NCBI GenBank assembly: GCA_022827265.1
Contig: JAJDTF010000027.1
Coordinates: 1-57,636 of the forward strand
DNA from: Acidimicrobiia bacterium
GTDB lineage: Bacteria; Actinomycetota; Acidimicrobiia; Acidimicrobiales; Poriferisodalaceae
Length of the DNA: 57,636 nucleotides
Reading direction: 5' to 3'
Part shown: in pieces, positions 46,459 to 55,132 of the stretch
Layout: each line of letters begins with the position of its first letter
Numbering within the stretch: position 1 is the first letter of the stretch
Program-made: the position numbers and the translations under genes
The notes under the pieces: model-generated
Told to the model about the DNA's origin: nothing
The model's database searches: none
What the model saw: only the letters and a program-made list of their open reading frames with translations

Positions 46459-47505
46459 TCATGCGGGGGGATTGGTTCCGGGAACGTCGCCCCAGCACTC
46501 GATAGTGCCGTCAGCCTTGAGCCCGCAGCTGTGGCGGGCACCGGCCGCGAGGCTTACGAACTTGCCCGCAAGCGCATCAGTCTGACCGAAGTCAGTCCGG
46601 CTGGAATCGGTGTCCGGCTGCTTTGCGCCCCAGCAAGCGACGCCGCCGTCGCCCTTGAGCCCGCAACCGTGAAAGTCGCCCAGCGATACACCAGTCTCAA
46701 CGGCGTCCGGAATCTCTGTTTGGCCATAGCCTGCCCAGCCCGCCCAATATGTGAAGTTGCTGCCGGCGTAGCTCCCTTCGAAAATGAGAGCTTGCGAGCC
46801 GGTCGAAAGTGCTATTCCGACCCACTTGACCTCCGGGCGGTATTGCTCCATCAATCCTTGGGCTATCCCACTGCCGTATTCGTTTCCCCAACAAACAGGT
46901 TTACCGCTGACACGCACAGCGCATGAGTCGAACAAGCCGACGGAGACCAGCGAAAACGCTCCTGAGGGGGTATCCACAAAATCGTCGTCGCCCCAGCAGG
47001 TGAGCGTGCCATCGGTTCGCAGCGCGCACGAGTAGTCCCGGCCGGCTGTCACTGCCGTGTACTCGCTGCCGCCGGTCAGCGAACGAGCCTGGTCACTTAC
47101 CTCTTGGGCGGTTCGCCAACGGTCTCGTCCGGCAAGCCGAACCATGTCGTCGCGGCTTGACAGCTTTGAAGCAGGAACGGCGGCTTAGCCGCCAACGATG
47201 TAGCCGCCGTCTTCTGCTGCCTCCAGTCACTCTGACTGGCTTTCCGGCATGTCCGCGTCACGCGCGCCGGCCAGCACAACGCAATCGGTGCCGACGATGC
47301 CCGCCAGCGTCACCGCCGAATAGACATCCGACTGCGCCTTGGCATCCGAACCCACCACGATCGGCACATCGCCGTCACAGTCCGACGTCACCCATAGCTC
47401 GGCACCCGAGACGAATGCAGCGTCCTCATTGGCGGATTGGTCCTGGGCTGCAGCAGGCGTTGCCAGCAACGACCCGAACAGGGCAACGAGCATCGGCACG
47501 GCCAT
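46459..47505 (-). pseudogene. Broken exported cell-wall-binding/RCC1-repeat protein
   Basis: One reading frame runs from a signal peptide (MLVALFGSLLATPAAAQ) through a cell-wall-binding-like domain (TLAGIVGTDCVVLAGARDAD, then GGYIVGG, AAVPASKL, VRLAGRDRWRTAQEV) into RCC1-type repeats (YSCALRTDGTLTCWGDD, HGCGLKGDGGVACWG, HSCGLKADGTIECWGD). It is broken by an in-frame TGA at 47227-47229 and a TAA at 47185-47187. The homology is continuous across both, so they are nonsense mutations. The frame ends at a stop just after a six-C run (46465-46470). Losing one base there would add about 40 residues with a hydrophobic segment. Confidence 0.85.
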
Positions 47506-47715
47506 CCACCGCCGAGTCGATGGACGGTGCCTGCTGAGGCGAGAGGAGCGATCCCCCCCCAGTTACGGAGTTCGAAATGGGCATTGTGGGAACGCTCCTC
47601 GTGGCTCGATGCTCTCGCCTGGTCTGGGCGCAGAGCCAGCGAGGTCCATCACAACCTGTCCACCTCGCGCTCACTCAGCCCGGCTGCATCGATCGGCGGC
47701 GGTAGCCTCGACTCC
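47506..47715. other. Intergenic region
   Basis: About 210 bases between the broken RCC1-type gene and the nucleotidyltransferase gene, which diverge from here. It includes an eight-C run near 47552. I see no gene or clear promoter. Confidence 0.5.
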
Positions 47716-48645
47716 ATGGCCGCGCCTGATCTTGTGGTGGCTCGGCGTGCCGCCGATGCGATGCTCGATGCGGGTGTCGGCCGGGTGCTGCTGTTCGGCT
47801 CGTTGGCTCGCGGCGAGGCCTCCGATGCCAGCGATATCGACTTAGTGGCCATCTACGACGATCTCGACTACGGCGAACGGGGTTCACGTCGCTGCGCCCT
47901 GGAGCGGCGAGCAGAGGCCGCCGCCGAGCGCCGCGTCGATGTGTACGTCACCGACGCACCCGAATGGGCCATCCGCACCACCAAGGTGCCGTGCTCGCTG
48001 GAAGCCCGCATCTCGACCTACGCAATCGAGTTGGCCGACGCCGGCGTGCATGACAGCATCGACTGGGACAAGGAGATCGGATTGCCCGCAGACCCCGCCG
48101 CCGAATTGGCGAGCCGCCTCACGGACATGTCCGATGCCGTGGCGCGTCTGGAAGCAGGATTGCAGCCTTCGCGTGCCGAAGCCGACGCCATCTCCGACGG
48201 CGACGTCGACGAACTCGCCGCACTCGAGGATGTGCGCTTCGCCGCGGCGATGGGCGAGATCGCGATGATCGTGGAATCTGCTGCCAAGGCCACCCACATC
48301 GCCCGCGTGGGGACCGCCCCGGCGCATTCGCACAGCATCACGGCCCTGATCGCGCCGCAGCCTGAACAAGTGGGCGAGACGTTCGTAACGCTCGCCCAGG
48401 GCGTGCTCGATCTGGGGAATCTGCACGAGTGGCGTCAAGGCTCCACCTATAGCGCCGACCGGCCTGAGGCCCGCTTCAACGAAGAACAGCTTCGAAACCG
48501 CGCCGCGGCGGCGCTCGCCATTGCCGAGTTCGCAGTGGATCAGTGCCGTGACAGCGGCGTCGCCGAGACGACGCTTGCACGCTGGGACCGCCGCTGCGGC
48601 CGTTGCCATAGCGTGCTCAACGGCCCCGTCCGCCTCGCTCCCTGA
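47716..48645 (+). CDS. Nucleotidyltransferase-HEPN fusion protein
   Basis: 309 residues. The N-terminal MNT domain has the polymerase-beta-type motif LFGSLARGEASDASDIDLVAIYDD with a third acidic residue in RRVDVYVTD. The C-terminal half is helical, with RVGTAPAH matching the HEPN RX4-6H motif and a later LHEWRQGSTY. In MNT-HEPN toxin-antitoxin systems these are separate proteins, and the MNT adds AMP to silence the HEPN RNase. Here both are in one chain. ATG 47716 starts just before the fold; upstream frame is not coding. Confidence 0.8.
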   Translation: MAAPDLVVARRAADAMLDAGVGRVLLFGSLARGEASDASDIDLVAIYDDLDYGERGSRRCALERRAEAAAERRVDVYVTDAPEWAIRTTKVPCSLEARISTYAIELADAGVHDSIDWDKEIGLPADPAAELASRLTDMSDAVARLEAGLQPSRAEADAISDGDVDELAALEDVRFAAAMGEIAMIVESAAKATHIARVGTAPAHSHSITALIAPQPEQVGETFVTLAQGVLDLGNLHEWRQGSTYSADRPEARFNEEQLRNRAAAALAIAEFAVDQCRDSGVAETTLARWDRRCGRCHSVLNGPVRLAP

Positions 48646-48807
48646 CCCGACTTCGGCCTCGATCGAAAGCCCATACGTCGAGCGCCGCGGCCAGTACCTG
48701 CGAAGAGCAGCGGTAGGTGGCGTGAACGCAGCGGATCGGATTGGTGCGCCTTCGTTGACTCAGGCAGCGAGCATGCGCGACCAACTCAGCTGAGCGGAGA
48801 GGGCCGC

Positions 48808-49758
48808 ATGAACTCTGTCGCCGACCTGATCAATACCGCTGCGGTTCGGCGACTCGCGGGCGCCCGGAGCTACGAGCGAGGCGTGGGCTACTTCTACGGC
48901 GGCCGTGTCGAACAGCCCATCGAGCGGGACGGCCCGAGCGACACTGAGTTGCGTGCGCAGGAAGCGCCAGCCCTGCGCGCCCCATCACGCCGCGGCCGAG
49001 CCAGCGTCGGCACCAGTGCACCGAAGCTAAGCAACTGGATCCGGCGCATCGACCGGGCATTCTTCGGCCACGGCGAATTCGTCAGCTACTACGAAGCCGA
49101 GGCTTGGGCTGACGGCATCTACGTCATGGTCGAGCACCTGGAGAACCTGTGCGACGCCGGTCACCCAGACGCTGTCGTCGAGCTGGCCGAGCACGCGTTC
49201 GGCTGCGCTGACGAAGCGATCAACTACGTCGACGACTCTGACGGGCACCTGACCGGGATCATCGAGCGACTCTCAGAGTTGCATCTGCGGGCCTGTACCG
49301 AAGGGTCGGCCGAAGGGGATGAGCTCGCGGCGCGGCTCGTCAAGCTGGAACTGCGCTCAGAACTCGACGGCTTCCATCGAGCGGCAGCCCGCTACGCCGA
49401 TGTACTGGGGGAATCGGGGCTCGCTGAGCACCGGAGGCTGCTCGAACCCAGGTGGCACGCCATCAAGCCCACCGACGACCCCTACGGCGCCGCATTCCGC
49501 ATCCGGCAAGCGATGGTCGGATGGGCGCTCGCGACCGGCGACCCCGAGGCCATCATCGAAGCGCAGGCCACAGAGATCATCGACCGCAAGCGACCCGACC
49601 ACTATCGCGACGCCGTCGATCTCATGGAACGGATCCGTCGACTCGCCGACACCGCAGGCGAACCCGAGCGATTCACGTCGTTCCTTCGACAAGTCCGTAC
49701 TGACCACAGACTCAAGCGCCGCCTCATGGCCGAACTCGACCAACGAAGCTGGGATTGA
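48808..49758 (+). CDS. SWIM-type protein lacking its zinc finger, with helical C-terminus
   Basis: 316 residues. The start INTAAVRRLAGARSYERGVGYFYGGRVE is the typical lead-in to a SWIM zinc finger, but the CxC and CxH ligands that should follow are missing. About 40 Arg/Ser/Pro-rich residues take their place. The remainder (from WIRRIDRAFFGHGEFVSYYEAEAWADGIYVMVEHLENLCDAGHPDAVVELAEHAF) is a long helical, TPR-like region seen downstream of SWIM domains in actinobacterial proteins. ATG 48808 has GGAGAGG upstream. Function unknown; possibly a decayed or diverged copy. Confidence 0.6.
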   Translation: MNSVADLINTAAVRRLAGARSYERGVGYFYGGRVEQPIERDGPSDTELRAQEAPALRAPSRRGRASVGTSAPKLSNWIRRIDRAFFGHGEFVSYYEAEAWADGIYVMVEHLENLCDAGHPDAVVELAEHAFGCADEAINYVDDSDGHLTGIIERLSELHLRACTEGSAEGDELAARLVKLELRSELDGFHRAAARYADVLGESGLAEHRRLLEPRWHAIKPTDDPYGAAFRIRQAMVGWALATGDPEAIIEAQATEIIDRKRPDHYRDAVDLMERIRRLADTAGEPERFTSFLRQVRTDHRLKRRLMAELDQRSWD

Positions 49759-49869
49759 GCAGCGCCGAGCTGATGGCTGCGGCACCAACCCGCCACGACG
49801 GCAGCCCGTTTCGAGACGGCAGAACAGCTTCGTCTGACGGCTCGATGCCTGCCGACCCAAACGCCGCCA

Positions 49870-50895
49870 TCAGTCGCCGAGGCGGACGATGGTGGTGCCG
49901 ACTGTGCGGCCGCCGAGCAGATCGACGAAGGCACCACCCGCAGCATCGAGCCCGTCGTAGGTGACGTGACGGGGCACCAGTGAGCCGGCGTCGATCCACT
50001 CACGCATCTGTGTGCGGGCCTCGTCGTAGCGGTCGGCGTAGGAGAACACGATGAATCCCTGCATGCGCACTTGGTTGTTCACCAGCAGCCCCGGGATGCC
50101 TCGCGGGCTGGGATCGGGGTTGGCAGTGTCATAAGCCGAGACCGCGCCGCAGCACACGATGCGGCCGAACGTGGCCATGCGGAACAGCGCCGAGCCGAGG
50201 ATCTCGCCGCCCGTGTTGTCGAAGTACACGTTGATGCGGTCGGGCGTGGCAGCGCGGAATTCGGCCCGAAAATCTGGCGAGTGCCGGTTGATCGCCACGT
50301 CAAAGCCGATCTCGTCGACCAGCAGCGAGCACTTCTCATCCGAACCGGCCACGCCCACCACCCGGCAACCCTGCGCCTTGGCGATCTGTCCCGCGATGTG
50401 GCCTACCGAGCCCGCCGCTGCGGACACGACCACGGTCTCGCCAGCCTCGGGCCGGCCGACGTCGAGCAAACCGAAGTAAGCGGTGAGCCCGTTCGTGCCG
50501 AGCACGCCGAGGTGCAGCGCCGGATCGAGCGCGCTGTCCGCTACGCGCAGCTCGTCGGCCGCCAGCACCGCACGGCGGCGCCAGCCGGTCCAGCCAACGA
50601 CGGTATCGCCAACGCTGATCCCCTCAGCGTTCGAGGCCTCCACCACGCCGGCGCCGGTGCCGCGCATGACCACACCCGTCTCCGGGGAGCCTGCGTAGCT
50701 GGCACTGCCCTGCAGCCCGGCACGCTGGCCCGCGCCGATCGTGAGCGCCTGCACACGCACCAGCACCTCGCCCGGTCCGGGATCGGGTACCTCTTCGGAC
50801 TGCAGCGCGAAGTGCTCAGCGCTGAGCGGACCGTCGGGCACGCTCGCCAGCACGACGCAGTCCGACACCCGCGCTGTGTTCGATTCTCCAGCCAT
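49870..50895 (-). CDS. MDR-family NADP-dependent oxidoreductase
   Basis: 341 residues of the zinc-independent medium-chain dehydrogenase family that includes quinone oxidoreductases and prostaglandin/leukotriene reductases. VSAAAGSVGHIAGQIAKAQGCRVVGVAGSDEKC is the NADP site, followed by the family-typical FDVAINRHSPDFRAEF, INVYFDNTGGEILGSAL and MQGFIVFSYADRYDEARTQM. It likely reduces an enone or similar double bond; the substrate is unknown. ATG 50895 follows GAGGAG. Part of this gene is duplicated as a broken fragment 4.7 kb to the left. Confidence 0.9.
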   Translation of the reverse strand: MAGESNTARVSDCVVLASVPDGPLSAEHFALQSEEVPDPGPGEVLVRVQALTIGAGQRAGLQGSASYAGSPETGVVMRGTGAGVVEASNAEGISVGDTVVGWTGWRRRAVLAADELRVADSALDPALHLGVLGTNGLTAYFGLLDVGRPEAGETVVVSAAAGSVGHIAGQIAKAQGCRVVGVAGSDEKCSLLVDEIGFDVAINRHSPDFRAEFRAATPDRINVYFDNTGGEILGSALFRMATFGRIVCCGAVSAYDTANPDPSPRGIPGLLVNNQVRMQGFIVFSYADRYDEARTQMREWIDAGSLVPRHVTYDGLDAAGGAFVDLLGGRTVGTTIVRLGD

Positions 50896-51155
50896 GACAC
50901 GCTCCTCGTTCGCCCGCGGACCACGCCGCGGCTCCACATGATTGCCGCTCGCCAACGACGGTTCTCGGCTCGATTACGACAGGGGGTCACGGTGCGGGAG
51001 GTGGCCGGCAACGATTGATGCGACGAGCACGGCTCAACGCAACTAACGTCCGCTGCCGTGTGCGCTGTCGCCCGCAGGCGGCGCGAGCGACGCAACCGCC
51101 GGGAGACGGTGCGTCGACACACAACGCAACACCCAACGGATCGGGAGCTATCCGC
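50896..51155. other. Divergent intergenic region
   Basis: About 260 bases between the oxidoreductase and the molybdenum hydroxylase operon, which are transcribed away from each other. It should hold both promoters. I see no gene and no clear operator. Confidence 0.5.
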
Positions 51156-52034
51156 ATGAAATATGCCGCGCCGACCACCATTGACGAGGCCAGAGCCCTG
51201 CTGGCTGCCGACGGCGACGCCATCGTGTTCGCCGGCGCCACCGACGTGGTGCCGCAGATGCGCGGCGGCCGACCCGAGCCGTCGATGGTGGTCGATCTCA
51301 AGAAGATCGACCGGCTGATGTCGGTGAGTCTCGATGGCGACACCTGGAGCGTCGGCGCAGCGGTGCCGACCTCGGTGCTGACCGCAGACGCCGTTTTCAC
51401 CGCCGATTTCCCGGGCCTGTCGGAAGCTGCGGGCCTGATCGGGTCGGACCAGATCCAGAACCGCTGCAGCCTCGGCGGCAACCTGTGCAATGCCTCCCCT
51501 GCCGCCGACTCGGTGCCGGCGCTGGTGGTGAACGATGCCATCGCCGTGATTGCGGGTGGCGGCGGCGAGCGACGGGTGCCGGTGGCCGAGGTGGTGACCG
51601 GGCCAGGCCAGACGTCGCTGGCCCATGACGAGATCGTCGTGTGCTTCGAGCTCGCCCGGCCGGCTGCCGGCACCTCGGATGCCTACCTGCGGCTCATCCC
51701 CCGTACCGAGATGGACATTGCTGTGGTGGGTGCCGGAGTGCGGCTCACGCTGGACGGTGACGGCGCCGTCAGCGCGGCGACGGTCGCGCTCGGTGCAGTG
51801 GCCCCCACCGTGGTGCGGGTGCCCGCCGCCGAAGCGGCGCTCGCCGGCAGCAGCCTCGACGACGCTGCGCTGGCAGCCGCCGCCGCGGCCGCGAGCGACG
51901 CCTGCAACCCCATCGACGACAAGCGGGGCACGATCGACTACCGGCGCCAGGTCGCCGGCGTGCTCACCCGTCGAGCCGCCGGCATCGCCGCCGACCGGAT
52001 CCGCACCCGCAACGGACAGCAAGGAGACTCCTGA
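51156..52034 (+). CDS. Molybdenum hydroxylase FAD-binding subunit (CoxM/XdhB-like)
   Basis: 292 residues. The FAD domain shows AIVFAGATDVVPQMR early and DQIQNRCSLGGNLCNASPAADSVPAL, the flavin-binding signature of the CO dehydrogenase/xanthine dehydrogenase medium subunit. The C-terminal domain ends CNPIDDKRGTIDYRRQVAGVLTRRA. It passes electrons from the iron-sulfur subunit to an acceptor. ATG 51156 follows GGGAG. It is the first gene of an M-S-L operon and its stop overlaps the next start. Confidence 0.94.
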   Translation: MKYAAPTTIDEARALLAADGDAIVFAGATDVVPQMRGGRPEPSMVVDLKKIDRLMSVSLDGDTWSVGAAVPTSVLTADAVFTADFPGLSEAAGLIGSDQIQNRCSLGGNLCNASPAADSVPALVVNDAIAVIAGGGGERRVPVAEVVTGPGQTSLAHDEIVVCFELARPAAGTSDAYLRLIPRTEMDIAVVGAGVRLTLDGDGAVSAATVALGAVAPTVVRVPAAEAALAGSSLDDAALAAAAAAASDACNPIDDKRGTIDYRRQVAGVLTRRAAGIAADRIRTRNGQQGDS

Positions 52035-52513
52035 TGAGCCGCACCCATGTGACCTGCGAAGTCAACGGCGACGCCGTTGACTTTCTGACCGAAGACGGCG
52101 AATCGCTGCTCAATGCCCTGCGCGACGAGCTGGGCTTGATCGGGGCCAAGGAAGGCTGCGGCACCGGTGACTGCGGTGCCTGCTCGGTCATCATGGACGG
52201 GCGGCTGCAGTGCGCCTGCCTGATCTTCGCTCCCGAGGCCGACGGCGCCTCCATCACCACCTGTGAAGGTCTCGCCAGCGCAGATGAACTGCACCCTCTG
52301 CAGCAGTGCTTCCTCGAAGGAGCTGCGCTGCAATGCGGCATCTGCACGCCCGGGTTCCTCATCGCCGCGAAGGCACTGCTCGACGAGAACCCCGATCCCA
52401 CCGAGACCGAAGTGCGCTACGCGCTCGCCGGCAACCTGTGCCGCTGCACCGGCTACGACAAGATCGTGCGCTCGGTGCTCGAGGCCGCCGTCCAGATCCG
52501 TACCCCAGCCTGA
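52034..52513 (+). CDS. Molybdenum hydroxylase [2Fe-2S] subunit (CoxS/XdhC-like)
   Basis: 159 residues with both cluster sites: the plant-ferredoxin type CGTGDCGACSVIMDG with the later Cys in QCACLIF, and the helical cluster QCGICTPGFLIAAKALL with NLCRCTGYDKIV. It carries electrons from the molybdenum centre to FAD. The start shares one base with the FAD subunit stop. Confidence 0.96.
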   Translation: MSRTHVTCEVNGDAVDFLTEDGESLLNALRDELGLIGAKEGCGTGDCGACSVIMDGRLQCACLIFAPEADGASITTCEGLASADELHPLQQCFLEGAALQCGICTPGFLIAAKALLDENPDPTETEVRYALAGNLCRCTGYDKIVRSVLEAAVQIRTPA

Positions 52514-52564
52514 TCGACATCGGCTGGCTGAGACTCGCCCGACACCGCAGAAGGACACCTGAAC

Positions 52565-54838
52565 ATGAGCACCACTGAAGCGCCCGCAGACACCGGCACC
52601 AACGGCAACGGGGCAAGCGGATACCGCTGGGTCGGCACCCGCCCCGTCCGCCACGACGGACTCGACAAGGTCGCCGGCAAGGCCCGCTATGCGGCCGATC
52701 TGAACCTGCCGGGGATGCTGTACGGGCACATCCTGCGCTCGCCGCATCCCCACGCACGGATCGTTTCGATCGACACATCAGCCGCCGAGGCGATGCCCGG
52801 CGTGAAAGCGGTGGTCACCGGGGCCGACTTCCCCGAAGCACCGCCCAAGGGCGCCACGCGCAACCTGATGTGCACGGTCATCGCCCGCGACACGGTGCTG
52901 TACAGCGGCCACGCCGTGGCTGCGGTGGCAGCGTCCACCCGTCGTGAGGCCAAGGCAGCGGCAGAGGCCATCGAGGTCACCTACGAGCTGCTCCCCCACG
53001 TGCTGAACATCTCCGATGCGATGGCCGACGACGCACCGGTGCTGCACGACAACCTGTTCACGCGCGGTGTCGAGCCGCGGCCCACCGAGCCGTCGAACAT
53101 CGCGGCCCGCACGGTGTACGAGCGCGGCGACGTCGAGCAGGGCTTCGCCGAGGCCGACATCGTGATCGAGCGCGAGTTCTCGACCCAGGCGGTGCACCAG
53201 GGCTACATCGAGCCGCACGCCTGCGTGGTCGACTGCGACCAGGAAGGCAAGGCCGTCATCTGGGCCTCATCCCAGGGCCACTTCATGGTGCGGTCATCGA
53301 CGGCCACCGTGCTGGGCTGGGACACCTCGCGCATCAAGGTGATCCCCGCCGAGATCGGCGGCGGCTTCGGCGGCAAGACGACGATCTACATCGAGCCCGT
53401 GGCGGCGCTGCTGTCGACCAAGGCCGGTCGTCCGGTCAAGATCGTGATGAGCCGCGAGGACGTGTTCCGGGCGACCGGTCCCGCCCCGGGCGCGATCATC
53501 AAGATGAAGGTCGGCGCCCGCAACGACGGCACGATCACCACGGCCAAGGCGTGGCTGGCCTACGAGAACGGGGCCTTCCAAGGCATTGCCGCGATGCTCG
53601 GCTGCATGTGCGTCGTGTCGGCCTACACCCTCGATCACCTCTATGTCGAGGGCTTCGATGTGGTGCTCAACCGGCCGGTCAACGTGGCCTACCGGGCACC
53701 GTCGGCTCCCGCAGCGGCGTTCGCGATGGATTCGGTGGTCGACGAGATCGCCGAGCGTGTCGGCATGGATCCGATCGACCTCCGCCTCCACAACTGCCCC
53801 TCCCAAGGCGACCCCACGCCGTATGGGCCCAAGTGGCCGATGATCGGTCTGCGCGAGTGCCTCGAAGCGATCCGCGACAGCGACCACTACCAGTCGGATC
53901 TGCCCGCCGGTCAAGGGCGTGGCGTGGCGACCGGCTTCTGGTTCAACATCGGCGAGGCGTCGAGCGCGACCGTCAATCTGAACGAGAACGGCACCGCCAC
54001 GGTGATCACCGGCAGCCCCGACATCGGCGGCAGCCGGGCGTCGATGGCGCTGATGGCCGCCGAGGAGCTGGGCATCGATCCGCACTCGATCCAGCCGGTC
54101 GTGGGCGACACCGAAGTCGTCGGCTTCACCGACGTGACCGAGGGCAGCCGCGCCACGTTCGCGACGGGCATGGCCGTCGTGGAGGCCTGCCGAGATCTCA
54201 AGGAGCAGCTGCGCAAGCGTGCCGCGAAGACCTGGGATTGCGATGTCGAAGAGGTCGAGTGGGTGGACGGCTCGGCCGTGCACGGACCTGGCGAGCAGGA
54301 GCCGCTGACGCTGGCCGCCATCACCGGCAATGCGAAGCGCACCGGCGGCCCGCTGGGCGCCACCGCGTCGCTGAATGCCCGAGGCGCCGGCCCGGCCTTC
54401 TCCGTGCAGGTCGCCGACGTGTCGGTCGACCAGGAAACGGGCCGGGTCACCGTTGAGCGCTACACCACCGCGCAGGATGCCGGCACAGCGATTCACCCCA
54501 GCTACGTGGAAGGCCAGATGCAGGGCGGCGTGGTGCAGGGCATCGGCTGGGCGCTGAATGAGGAGTACATCTACTCCGACGACGGCAACCTCGAGAACCC
54601 GGGATTCCTCGACTACCGCATCCCGGTGGCATCAGACCTGCCCATGATCGAAACGTGCATCGTGGAGGTGCCGAACCCGTCGCACCCCTATGGCGTGCGC
54701 GGTGTCGGCGAGGTGGGCATCGTGCCGCCGCTGCCGGTGATGGCCAACGCCATTGCCGATGCCACCGGCGTGCGCATCGGCGACCTGCCGCTCTCGCCGC
54801 CCCGGGTGCTGGCAGCACTGACGGCCGCCGAGAGCTGA
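52565..54838 (+). CDS. Molybdenum hydroxylase catalytic subunit
   Basis: 757 residues. YRWVGTRPVRHDGLDKVAGKARYAADL starts the large-subunit fold. GGGFGGKTTIYIEPVAALLS binds molybdopterin cytosine dinucleotide, and VRGVGEVGIVPPLPVMANAIADATG near the end contains the catalytic Glu loop. The active-site loop reads NVAYRAPSAPAAAFAMDSVVDE, not the AYxCSFR of form I CO dehydrogenase nor AYRGAGR of form II. It therefore hydroxylates some other substrate, possibly an aromatic or N-heterocycle. Nearby maturation genes are absent apart from the MoaD-like one. Confidence 0.9.
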   Translation: MSTTEAPADTGTNGNGASGYRWVGTRPVRHDGLDKVAGKARYAADLNLPGMLYGHILRSPHPHARIVSIDTSAAEAMPGVKAVVTGADFPEAPPKGATRNLMCTVIARDTVLYSGHAVAAVAASTRREAKAAAEAIEVTYELLPHVLNISDAMADDAPVLHDNLFTRGVEPRPTEPSNIAARTVYERGDVEQGFAEADIVIEREFSTQAVHQGYIEPHACVVDCDQEGKAVIWASSQGHFMVRSSTATVLGWDTSRIKVIPAEIGGGFGGKTTIYIEPVAALLSTKAGRPVKIVMSREDVFRATGPAPGAIIKMKVGARNDGTITTAKAWLAYENGAFQGIAAMLGCMCVVSAYTLDHLYVEGFDVVLNRPVNVAYRAPSAPAAAFAMDSVVDEIAERVGMDPIDLRLHNCPSQGDPTPYGPKWPMIGLRECLEAIRDSDHYQSDLPAGQGRGVATGFWFNIGEASSATVNLNENGTATVITGSPDIGGSRASMALMAAEELGIDPHSIQPVVGDTEVVGFTDVTEGSRATFATGMAVVEACRDLKEQLRKRAAKTWDCDVEEVEWVDGSAVHGPGEQEPLTLAAITGNAKRTGGPLGATASLNARGAGPAFSVQVADVSVDQETGRVTVERYTTAQDAGTAIHPSYVEGQMQGGVVQGIGWALNEEYIYSDDGNLENPGFLDYRIPVASDLPMIETCIVEVPNPSHPYGVRGVGEVGIVPPLPVMANAIADATGVRIGDLPLSPPRVLAALTAAES

Positions 54839-54880
54839 TCAGCACCCGAGCTCGCTGAGCCGATTCGTCGAGGCGACTCG

Positions 54881-55132
54881 ATGGCGGTCGTTCACTTCTC
54901 GACCGACCAGCGCCAGCACACCGGCGGCACACCTGAGGTCACCATCGACGCGGCGAACGTGCGCGACCTCGTGCGTCAGCTCTCAGAGCGCTACCCGTCG
55001 CTCAACGCACACCTCGTCGAGACATCGTCCACCGCAGTCGCCATCGACGGCGAGATCATCCCCGACCCCTGGCTCGAGGAACTCTTCGAGACATCAGAGG
55101 TGCACCTAGTCCGCCCGCTCGCGGGCGGATAG
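54881..55132 (+). CDS. MoaD/ThiS-like sulfur carrier protein
   Basis: 83 residues of the ubiquitin-like fold (VTIDAANVRDLVRQLSERYPSLNAHLVE, VAIDGEIIPDPWLEELFE, VHLVRPLAGG), ending in the Gly-Gly needed to carry thiocarboxylate sulfur. Its place behind the molybdenum hydroxylase suggests a role in molybdopterin synthesis. The two glycine codons and stop lie in a GC palindrome that is repeated 32 bases later. No MoaE partner is in the window. Confidence 0.85.
   Translation: MAVVHFSTDQRQHTGGTPEVTIDAANVRDLVRQLSERYPSLNAHLVETSSTAVAIDGEIIPDPWLEELFETSEVHLVRPLAGG

Noticed and set aside
46178..46926. Plus-strand frames across 46.2-46.9 kb
   Set aside because: They lie opposite the ATPase and RCC1 relics, whose minus-strand translations show clear family motifs.
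47185..47229. Recoded TGA and TAA (selenocysteine, read-through or altered code)
   Set aside because: Other genes use TGA and TAA as normal stops with overlapping starts, no selenocysteine element is seen, and the same gene has another lesion. Nonsense decay is simpler.
52565..54838. Aerobic CO dehydrogenase
   Set aside because: Subunit order is M-S-L as in cox operons, but the catalytic loop lacks the AYxCSFR and AYRGAGR signatures and no cox accessory genes are seen.
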